Assembly: GCF_003315595.1 (NCBI RefSeq)
Contig: NZ_QNQU01000015.1
Span: forward strand, 1-64,000
Reading direction: 5' to 3'
Length of the DNA: 64,000 nucleotides
From: Pedobacter miscanthi
Lineage (GTDB): Bacteria; Bacteroidota; Bacteroidia; Sphingobacteriales; Sphingobacteriaceae
Of the stretch, positions 58,357 to 64,000 are shown piece after piece. The position numbers and the translations under genes are program-made. Position 1 is the stretch's first letter. Every line of letters begins with the position of its first letter. A model generated the notes under the pieces. That model had not been told where the DNA came from and made no database searches. It worked only from the letters and a program-made list of their open reading frames with translations.

Positions 58357-59169
58357 ATGAAGCAGATATTCGTACTGGCACTGGTGATTATCGGTGCCTG
58401 TACCCGTGTTTCGGCACAGGAACTATATGTATTTACGGAGCCTGCGAGTAATATGCCCACCAAATCAATCGGTGTCAGGATTACTAACGAAGGGATGTTC
58501 AATTATCCGGGTTATGTAAGCCGTACCATTCCGGAGGTGATGATCGGGTTTAATAAGAACCTGATGATGCATGCGCAGGGTTTTCTTTCTGATATGGACG
58601 GGAAATACCGTTTGGAGGGCGGAAGTTTATATGCGAAGTATCGTTTTTTATCGCTTGATGATACACATAGTCATTTCAGGGCATCAGCCTTTGGTAGGAT
58701 AAGTACCAGCAAGCGTCCAACTTATACGCGTGATATTAACCTTGAAGGCGATAATAGTGGCTTACAGGGCGGATTGATTTTTACCCAGTTGCTTCATAAA
58801 CTGGCGCTATCATCAACCTTAGGTTATGCGCATGCTTTCGAAAACAGCGATAGACAACTTTTAGGGATGCCTCAACCAAAAAATATGCTATCGTACAGCT
58901 TATCGTCGGGTTATCTGGTTTTACCTGTCGTTTATAAGGATTACAAACAGCCCAACTTTAATGTATATTTAGAGTTACTGGGCAAAACCGACCCAGGCAG
59001 CGGTCAATCTTACCTGGATATAGCCCCTGCCCTACAGATGGTTTTAAATAGTACAACCCGAATCGATTTTGGTTACCGCTTTCAGGCAGCGGGAAATATG
59101 GATAACCGGTATACCAAAAACATGTATTTGCTCAGGGCAGAATTTAATTTTTTTAACGTTTTAAAATAG
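58357..59169 (+). CDS. Probable outer-membrane beta-barrel protein of the metal operon
   Basis: A 270-residue exported protein (signal peptide to VSAQ, about 21). The rest alternates polar and hydrophobic residues in strands ending with aromatic residues (YAKYRFLSL, LRAEFNFF at the very end), typical of Bacteroidota outer-membrane barrels. I recognise no named family. One base separates it from the HMA gene and 11 bases from the DUF3347 gene. Confidence 0.82.
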   Translation: MKQIFVLALVIIGACTRVSAQELYVFTEPASNMPTKSIGVRITNEGMFNYPGYVSRTIPEVMIGFNKNLMMHAQGFLSDMDGKYRLEGGSLYAKYRFLSLDDTHSHFRASAFGRISTSKRPTYTRDINLEGDNSGLQGGLIFTQLLHKLALSSTLGYAHAFENSDRQLLGMPQPKNMLSYSLSSGYLVLPVVYKDYKQPNFNVYLELLGKTDPGSGQSYLDIAPALQMVLNSTTRIDFGYRFQAAGNMDNRYTKNMYLLRAEFNFFNVLK

Positions 59170-59180
59170 AATATCATCAC

Positions 59181-59684
59181 ATGAAAAAAATATTAGGATT
59201 AGTTGCCATCATTACGATCGCAACCACAGCATTCACTTACGCACAAAGCAAAACAGACGCAGCCTTAAATCAGGTATTAACGGCGTACTACGAGGTAAAA
59301 AATGCCTTGGCAAGCGATAAAAAAGACCTGGCGATAGAAAAAGTAAAAGTTTTATCTGCTAAAGTAAATGCAGTTAACCATAAGGATTTACCGGCAGATC
59401 AGCATAAAGTGTTTATGGAGCAGGCGGCCATTATCAAAAGTAAATCGGCTCAACTTGCAGGTTCGAACGACATTAAAACACAAAGAAAAGCCTTTGAAGG
59501 GATTTCTTATGCCATGATCAAAACCCTGAAAGGTTTAAAATTTAACCGCCAAACCGTTTATGTTCAGCATTGCCCAATGGCAAAGGCGAGCTGGTTAAAT
59601 GAAAAAGAAAACATCGAAAATCCATATTATGGAAGTATAATGTTCGATTGCGGTGATGTTTCTGAAACCATAAAACCGAACTAA
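59181..59684 (+). CDS. DUF3347 domain protein
   Basis: A 167-residue exported protein, signal peptide to TYAQ (about 22). Helical with LTAYYEVKNALASDKK and, near the end, YVQHCPMAKASWLNEKENIENPYYGS, the conserved His-Cys-Pro-Met region of DUF3347. In other Bacteroidota this domain sits at the end of copper-efflux CusB-like adaptors, so a copper-binding role is likely. The stop overlaps the next start (TAATG). Confidence 0.9.
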   Translation: MKKILGLVAIITIATTAFTYAQSKTDAALNQVLTAYYEVKNALASDKKDLAIEKVKVLSAKVNAVNHKDLPADQHKVFMEQAAIIKSKSAQLAGSNDIKTQRKAFEGISYAMIKTLKGLKFNRQTVYVQHCPMAKASWLNEKENIENPYYGSIMFDCGDVSETIKPN

Positions 59685-60244
59685 TGGAACTGCATATCAA
59701 AAACATGGTATGCAACCGTTGTAAAATGGTGGTTAAGGCCGAGCTCGAGAAGCTTGGCTTTAAACCATTATTGGTTGAACTCGGCGAGGTTACCCTGGCC
59801 GAAAATATCACTTCCGAAGATAAAATCAGGATATCGGAACGCCTTAAACATTTTGGTTTTGAATTATTGGAAGATAAAAAAACCCAGGTGGCCGAACAGA
59901 TTAAAACGGCGATCATCAATCTGGTTCACTATGCGAAAGAACCATTAAAAGTCAATCTCTCGGCATATTTAAGTGATCAGCTAAACCAGGAATATACCAG
60001 TTTAAGCAGTATCTTTTCGGAAATGGAAAACCAAACCATCGAGAAATATTTTATTGCCCAAAAAATAGAAAAAGCAAAAGAAATGCTTACCTATGGTGAA
60101 CTAACACTAAGCGAAATTGCCTTTCAGCTTAACTATAGCAGCGTAGCACATTTATCGGCACAGTTTAAAAAAGTGACCGGAATTACACCTTCAGTTTATA
60201 AAGCCGCTTCGGCCGATAGCAGGAAAACACTGGATGAGGTTTAA
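59684..60244 (+). CDS. AraC-type regulator with an HMA-like N-terminal domain
   Basis: A 186-residue regulator. The first ~65 residues, MELHIKNMVCNRCKMVVKAEL, have a CxxC (Cys10, Cys13) in the same place as in HMA domains, with the beta-alpha-beta-beta-alpha-beta order. The C-terminal half is an AraC helix-turn-helix: IEKAKEMLTYGELTLSEIAFQLNYSS and FKKVTGITPSVYKAA. The N-terminus is a plausible metal sensor and the protein a plausible regulator of its own operon. It starts on the last base of the DUF3347 gene. Confidence 0.88.
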   Translation: MELHIKNMVCNRCKMVVKAELEKLGFKPLLVELGEVTLAENITSEDKIRISERLKHFGFELLEDKKTQVAEQIKTAIINLVHYAKEPLKVNLSAYLSDQLNQEYTSLSSIFSEMENQTIEKYFIAQKIEKAKEMLTYGELTLSEIAFQLNYSSVAHLSAQFKKVTGITPSVYKAASADSRKTLDEV

Positions 60245-60562
60245 TGGGATGTAAAATGGAAGAGGTAAGATGGAGGATGGCTTTGCGAGATTTAGAGCCG
60301 ATGGTTATGTGAATCATGGTTGATGGCCAAAATGTTCAGCGCTAGTTGTCCATGAACCATCAGACCATCAGCTATTGACCATAAAAGCATATACCAGTTG
60401 GCAGTTTTCAATTAACAATGCAGCAATTTAACAATCTAGCATTCCAACAATTAACCAATTTAAACAGTTAACCGATTAGCCTTTCCGCACAATTTCTTAC
60501 CATACGTCAATACCGATCGACTGATACTCAACTACCTTTGTACCTAAATAAAATCACCAGGT
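60245..60562. other. Low-complexity gap with repeat words
   Basis: A 0.3 kb gap without a gene. It begins with gatgtaaaatggaag/gtaagatggaggatgg words, the reverse complement of the stretch near 40404-40438, then has accatcag words and aacaattaaccaattt words also present near 54978-55065. A TACCTTTG box at 60533-60540 starts the next gene. Confidence 0.5.
60533..60540 (+). promoter_or_regulatory. -7 box of the YceI gene
   Basis: TACCTTTG, 22 bases before the ATG. No clear -33 TTTG at 19 bases. Confidence 0.45.
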
Positions 60563-61135
60563 ATGAAAAAATTATTCTTATTTCTGATCGCTACCTCAAT
60601 TAGTGTGGCATCATTTGCACAAACAAGCTGGAAAATTGATCCAATGCACTCGTTTGTTAATTTTTCGGTTAAACACATGGGCATTTCTTTTGTTGATGGC
60701 TCATTCAAAAAATTCGAGGGAACAGTTACAGCTGCTAAACCAGATTTAACTGATGCCAAAATCGCCTTTACTGTTGATGTAAACAGCATTACTACCGGTG
60801 TTGATATGAGAGATGGTCATTTAAAAACTGATGATTTCTTTAACGCGGAGAAATTTCCTACTATGAAATTCGAAAGTACTTCTTTCAAAAAATTAAGCGG
60901 TAACAATTACGAATTAAGTGGTAAATTAACCATTCGCGACGTAACCAAAGATGTAAAATTTGCAGTTGTTTATGGTGGTACCGCTAAAGATCAGCAAGGT
61001 AATACCAAAGCTGGTTTTGGCGCAACAACAACCATTAACCGTTTAGATTATAACATAAAGTATGATCCAACCGGAGCAGGTGTTGCAAAAGATGTTGCCA
61101 TTAAATTGAACCTGGAGTTTGTTCAGGCAAAATAA
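60563..61135 (+). CDS. YceI family periplasmic protein
   Basis: A 190-residue exported lipocalin-like beta barrel. Signal peptide to SFAQ (about 19), then WKIDPMHSFVNFSVKHMGIS, which is the family opening, and RDVTKDVKFAVVYGG and NRLDYNIKYD near the end. YceI proteins bind isoprenoids and are induced by stress or alkaline pH in E. coli. Its job here is not shown. Confidence 0.93.
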   Translation: MKKLFLFLIATSISVASFAQTSWKIDPMHSFVNFSVKHMGISFVDGSFKKFEGTVTAAKPDLTDAKIAFTVDVNSITTGVDMRDGHLKTDDFFNAEKFPTMKFESTSFKKLSGNNYELSGKLTIRDVTKDVKFAVVYGGTAKDQQGNTKAGFGATTTINRLDYNIKYDPTGAGVAKDVAIKLNLEFVQAK

Positions 61136-61191
61136 AAAACCCAGTCATCATTTATCATTTTGATGATCTAGTAAAAATTTTTAATTAAATC

Positions 61192-61246
61192 TGTCACATT
61201 GAGCTTGTCGAAATGCATATAGGTGCTTCGACAGGCTCAGCATGAC
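61192..61246. repeat. Interspersed tgtca/tgaca repeat
   Basis: Ends TGTCACATTGAGC and GCTCAGCATGACA form an inverted repeat with two mismatches; inner words gtcgaaatgc and gcttcgac also pair. A half copy is at 57765-57789. A TTG start of an extended dioxygenase frame would lie inside it. Confidence 0.7.
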
Positions 61247-61258
61247 AAAAACCATATT

Positions 61259-62083
61259 ATGTCTGCACTATCTCAATTCAGAAACTTTACTCAGCGTTTG
61301 CCTCAAACGGATTTAATGCCAACACTTTTTATTGGTCATGGCTCTCCGATGAATGGTATAGAAAACAATGAGTTTAGTCAGAGTTGGGCAGATCTGGCGA
61401 AGAATATCCCTGTTCCAAAAGCCGTTTTGGTGGTATCAGCACACTGGTATACCCATGGCACTTTTGTTACTGCAATGGATTTCCCCACCACCATCCACGA
61501 TTTTGGTGGTTTTCCGAAAGCGCTTTTTGATGTTCAATATCCTGCTCCCGGAGACCCGGCTTTGGCTGCAGAAATACCGGATTTAATCCATTCTACACCT
61601 GTTGGCCTCGACCACGATTGGGGCTTAGACCATGGTACCTGGACAATTGTAAGACACATGTATCCCGATGCAAATATTCCGGTGCTGCAATTGAGCATTG
61701 ATTATACCAAATCGCCAGAGCATCATTACGAAATTGCCAAAGAAATTTATGCCCTACGTAAAAAAGGAATACTGGTTATTGGCAGTGGCAATATGGTGCA
61801 TAACCTCCGCATGTTGAGCTGGGAAATGATTAATGGCGGTGGTTACGATTGGGCACTTGAAATGAATGATAAGTTTAAAAATTTAATTGCCAATGGCGAT
61901 CATCAACCTTTGATTAACTACCGTAACCTTGGTACCGATGCGATGTTGGCCATTCCTACCCCAGAGCATTATTTACCGCTCATTTACACCCTTGGATTAA
62001 AGAATGATAAGGAAGACATTTCGTTTTTTAATGATAAAGCCGTTGGTGGTTCGCTAACGATGACTTCGGTATTGGTGGGGTAA
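61259..62083 (+). CDS. ygiD: DODA-type extradiol dioxygenase (YgiD-like)
   Basis: A 274-residue class III extradiol ring-cleavage dioxygenase, the family of E. coli YgiD and plant 4,5-DOPA dioxygenase. Zinc/iron ligand region LFIGHGSPMNGIENNEFS, then VVSAHWYTHGTFV, GLDHDWGLDHGTW and LVIGSGNMVHNLRML. The ATG at 61259 is used because an upstream TTG is in the repeat. The natural substrate in bacteria is unknown. Confidence 0.92.
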   Translation: MSALSQFRNFTQRLPQTDLMPTLFIGHGSPMNGIENNEFSQSWADLAKNIPVPKAVLVVSAHWYTHGTFVTAMDFPTTIHDFGGFPKALFDVQYPAPGDPALAAEIPDLIHSTPVGLDHDWGLDHGTWTIVRHMYPDANIPVLQLSIDYTKSPEHHYEIAKEIYALRKKGILVIGSGNMVHNLRMLSWEMINGGGYDWALEMNDKFKNLIANGDHQPLINYRNLGTDAMLAIPTPEHYLPLIYTLGLKNDKEDISFFNDKAVGGSLTMTSVLVG

Positions 62084-62167
62084 AACTAAAATTCTATAAA
62101 ACTTTATGATTATTCTGTAACGCTTATGGCCCCTCAAAGTGGTAAATTTGCTTAAAAGAATTTCATC

Positions 62168-62887
62168 ATGACACATACCTATCAACTCACAGGCATGACC
62201 TGCGGTGGTTGCGAAAATAAAGTAAAAAACAACCTGCTCATTTTACCAGACGTAACTTCAGTAGAAGTTTCGAAAGACACCAATTCTGCTACCATTAGCA
62301 TGGAAAAACATATTGGGCTGGATGCACTGCAACAAGCTTTGGGCGGTGCCGATAGTAAATACCAGATTTCGGCCACGCACCACAGTGAAACAATGGAAGA
62401 AGCAAAATCGTGGGCAGAAACCTATAAGCCCATTTTGTTAATCTTCGGATACGTAACCGCAATTTCGTTAGTGGTTTCCTGGCAAGATAACACCATCAAT
62501 TTCATGGTGTTCATGCGCATTTTTATGTCTGGGTTTTTCCTCACCTTTTCTTTCTTTAAAATGCTGAACTTAAAAGCTTTTGCCGAAAGTTATGCCATGT
62601 ACGATATCGTAGCTAAAAAATTCAACGTATGGGGTTATATTTATGCTTTTATCGAACTTGGGCTTGGTTTATCATTTGCCTTAAACCTATCCCCTGTTGT
62701 AGTAAATTGGGTTACCCTGATTGTAATGACGGTAAGTATCCTTGGCGTTTTGGAAAGCGTTTTAAACAAAAAGAAAATTCAGTGTGCCTGTTTGGGTGCT
62801 GTTTTTAATCTGCCCATGAGCACCGTAACCATTGTTGAAGATGCAATTATGATTGCCATGAGCGCGGCCATGTTGATTTTGATGTAG
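62168..62887 (+). CDS. HMA domain fused to MauE/DoxX-like membrane protein
   Basis: A 239-residue fusion. The N-terminal HMA domain (1-70) has TGMTCGGCENKVKNN (Cys12, Cys15). From about 85 four membrane helices follow (about 87-105, 112-130, 155-175 and 180-200), ending with KKIQCACLGAVFNLPMSTVTIVEDA, the conserved Cys-x-Cys-Leu-Gly motif of MauE/DoxX redox-associated membrane proteins. It probably takes metal or electrons across the inner membrane. It is separated from the metal operon by YceI and the dioxygenase. Confidence 0.88.
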   Translation: MTHTYQLTGMTCGGCENKVKNNLLILPDVTSVEVSKDTNSATISMEKHIGLDALQQALGGADSKYQISATHHSETMEEAKSWAETYKPILLIFGYVTAISLVVSWQDNTINFMVFMRIFMSGFFLTFSFFKMLNLKAFAESYAMYDIVAKKFNVWGYIYAFIELGLGLSFALNLSPVVVNWVTLIVMTVSILGVLESVLNKKKIQCACLGAVFNLPMSTVTIVEDAIMIAMSAAMLILM

Positions 62888-62971
62888 GTTAGATTTTAGT
62901 CAAAACTCATCGGAGAAACTATTTAGAAACCTATTACAAGAATCTATTTTTAGCCTCTTCTCCTAGGCGGT

Positions 62972-63086
62972 CGTCATGCTGAACTTGTTTTACTAGCCAT
63001 TTCTATTGTTATTCAATGGTCTAATAGCTACTACGTGGTCAGCATCTTTCCTGCGAGATAGACCCTGAAATAAATTCAGGGTGACG
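62972..63086. repeat. Interspersed cgtcatgctgaa repeat with an insert
   Basis: Same ends as at 39438-39503 (CGTCATGCTGAACTTG and TTCAGGGTGACG) but about 50 extra bases interrupt it after gaacttgttt. Confidence 0.7.
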
Positions 63087-63118
63087 ACACTAAAATAAAA
63101 AAAATCAAGCGTTTAAAG

Positions 63119-63595
63119 CTACTGCCGCTTATACCTAAACTCCGATTTTCGGCTTTTGCCATTCAGCTCGCCTTCAATCCAGGCGAGCATTTCTGTTTTA
63201 CCCAGGTTTTGATAAACGATTCTCTGCGGAAAATCGTGATTCTTATTTTCGAAAATATAAATCTGGTCCTTTATGGAGATAAGTTTAAAACAAACCTCTT
63301 TACCCTCATTCTGATTAGCGACAGTTGAGCAATAGAAAATATCTTTTCCTATTGTTCTGATCTGCAAAGTTTCGGTAAGTACACTATCGCCTTTTGCATT
63401 AATACGGTAGCTCTTGCCATTTAGTATTTTATCGGCGCCCTCGCTCCATTGCTCTACAATTTTACCTTTGGGCATTTGCATTTCCCAAGAACCTAATACG
63501 AATTGGAAAGTTTTTGATGGGTTTTTCTGCGCTTTAACATCGTTATAAAAACCAACAAGCGATAAGATCACGACAAATAAATAAATTCTTTTCAT
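63119..63595 (-). CDS. Exported DUF6265-type protein
   Basis: A 158-residue protein with a signal peptide (to VKAQ, about 23) and the wording FVLGSWEMQMPKGKIVEQWS and FENKNHDFPQRIVYQ, which is typical of DUF6265, a small beta-rich, lipocalin-like family. Function unknown. The start overlaps the stop of the upstream gene (ATGA). Confidence 0.83.
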   Translation of the reverse strand: MKRIYLFVVILSLVGFYNDVKAQKNPSKTFQFVLGSWEMQMPKGKIVEQWSEGADKILNGKSYRINAKGDSVLTETLQIRTIGKDIFYCSTVANQNEGKEVCFKLISIKDQIYIFENKNHDFPQRIVYQNLGKTEMLAWIEGELNGKSRKSEFRYKRQ

Positions 63596-64000
63596 TTCGT
63601 TATGGTATTGGTAATATGTGCCAAATGGTGTTTGCCGTGCCAGGCGTACATGCCCAGCATATTGGCTAAAGTGAGTTCCTGATTATGCGCCGGATGGATA
63701 TATTTCCTTTGGTAATCTTCAATTTTCAACGTTTTCAGAAAAGTAACCCAGCGTTGATGTAAAGCGGTTAATAAATCAATTGATAGCTTGATATCGCCAT
63801 CTTTGGCTTCTCCGGTTTCTGCCCAGCGCTCTTCATAGTACGGCCTAATTACCGGCACATCTTCGGTAATTGCCTGTTTGAAACGGATATAAGCATTTAC
63901 ATGACTATCAGGCACATGGTGAACCACCTGTCTCAATGTCCACCCTTCAGGGCGATATACCTGGTTTAACTCCTCATCAGTTAAATTTTCGGTAGCCTTT
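63592..64000 (-). CDS. DinB/YfiT-type metal-dependent hydrolase, 5' end cut by the window
   Basis: A partial gene. The frame stays open to the right edge of the window; the visible part has EGWTLRQVVHHVPDSHVNAYIRFK, the standard YfiT opening with metal-binding His residues, and MLGMYAWHGKHHLAHIT near the C-terminus with the other His. YfiT and BstA transfer bacillithiol to substrates. About 136 residues are seen of perhaps 170. A second DinB-type gene lies at 24549-25058. Confidence 0.88.
   Translation of the reverse strand, partial: KATENLTDEELNQVYRPEGWTLRQVVHHVPDSHVNAYIRFKQAITEDVPVIRPYYEERWAETGEAKDGDIKLSIDLLTALHQRWVTFLKTLKIEDYQRKYIHPAHNQELTLANMLGMYAWHGKHHLAHITNTITK

Noticed and set aside
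1-64000. tRNA or rRNA genes and riboswitches
   Set aside because: Reading both strands I found no convincing cloverleaf, rRNA block or known aptamer core. A tRNAscan-SE and Rfam search would be decisive and could not be run.

Overview
The window looks like ordinary chromosome of a Bacteroidota bacterium, most likely a Sphingobacteriaceae member such as Pedobacter. That placement is an inference from content: an LpxC-FabZ fusion inside an lpxD-lpxC/fabZ-lpxA operon, a PorX-type regulator of the type IX secretion system, an HYC_CC_PP-type small protein, Bacteroidota promoters of the TTTG-N19-TAnnTTTG kind, AT-rich DNA, and intergenic spaces filled with short dispersed repeats. I see no rRNA, tRNA, transposase gene, prophage or CRISPR array.

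Layout. 0.1-6.2 kb (minus strand): miaB, a receiver-less sigma-54 activator, lptE, a TPR protein, secG and a sensor kinase. 6.2-7.1 kb: repeat-filled gap. 7.1-12.3 kb (plus): two tandem AsmA-like paralogues, then lemA and a DUF3137 partner. 12.4-19.3 kb (minus): a six-gene signalling operon with a receiver-kinase, a 1196-residue hybrid kinase, two single-domain response regulators, and CheR and CheB enzymes, but no chemoreceptor or CheA. 19.4-23.1 kb: a YpfJ-type zinc peptidase, an AT-rich zincin plus lipoprotein pair, and gltX. 23.4-29.7 kb: an overlapping kinase/DinB/thioesterase trio, a Crp/Fnr regulator next to a SugE-type exporter, an ECF sigma/anti-sigma pair, and an alpha/beta hydrolase whose 3' end has been duplicated together with a small inverted-repeat element. 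29.8-36.4 kb (minus): cold shock protein, lipoprotein, phosphodiester glycosidase-like protein, large zinc metalloprotease, and an aspartyl protease with a PDZ domain.

36.4-45.6 kb: a PBP4-type carboxypeptidase, a BioF-like PLP enzyme, a histidine phosphatase, a VanX-type dipeptidase, alanine dehydrogenase, tsaE, porX and an HD phosphohydrolase. 45.7-50.1 kb: the lipid A operon, a GNAT enzyme and an orphan ABC ATPase. 50.2-51.7 kb: a candidate small RNA and two tandem EF-P genes, one of which has lost the loop-tip lysine. 51.8-57.2 kb: 5-formyl-THF cyclo-ligase, hutG/hutI, xth, a ParE/RelE-type toxin-antitoxin pair and a cyclophilin. 57.3-62.9 kb: a metal-handling region (HYC_CC_PP protein, HMA protein, outer-membrane protein, DUF3347 protein, AraC regulator with an HMA-like front end), then YceI, a DODA-type dioxygenase and an HMA-MauE fusion. 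The window ends in a partial DinB/YfiT gene.

The most interesting points are the EF-P pair with divergent loop tips, the promoter-to-terminator RNA upstream of it, the metal operon with its CxxC-bearing AraC regulator, the receptor-less CheB/CheR cluster, the duplicated hydrolase 3' end, and several families of intergenic palindromic repeats.
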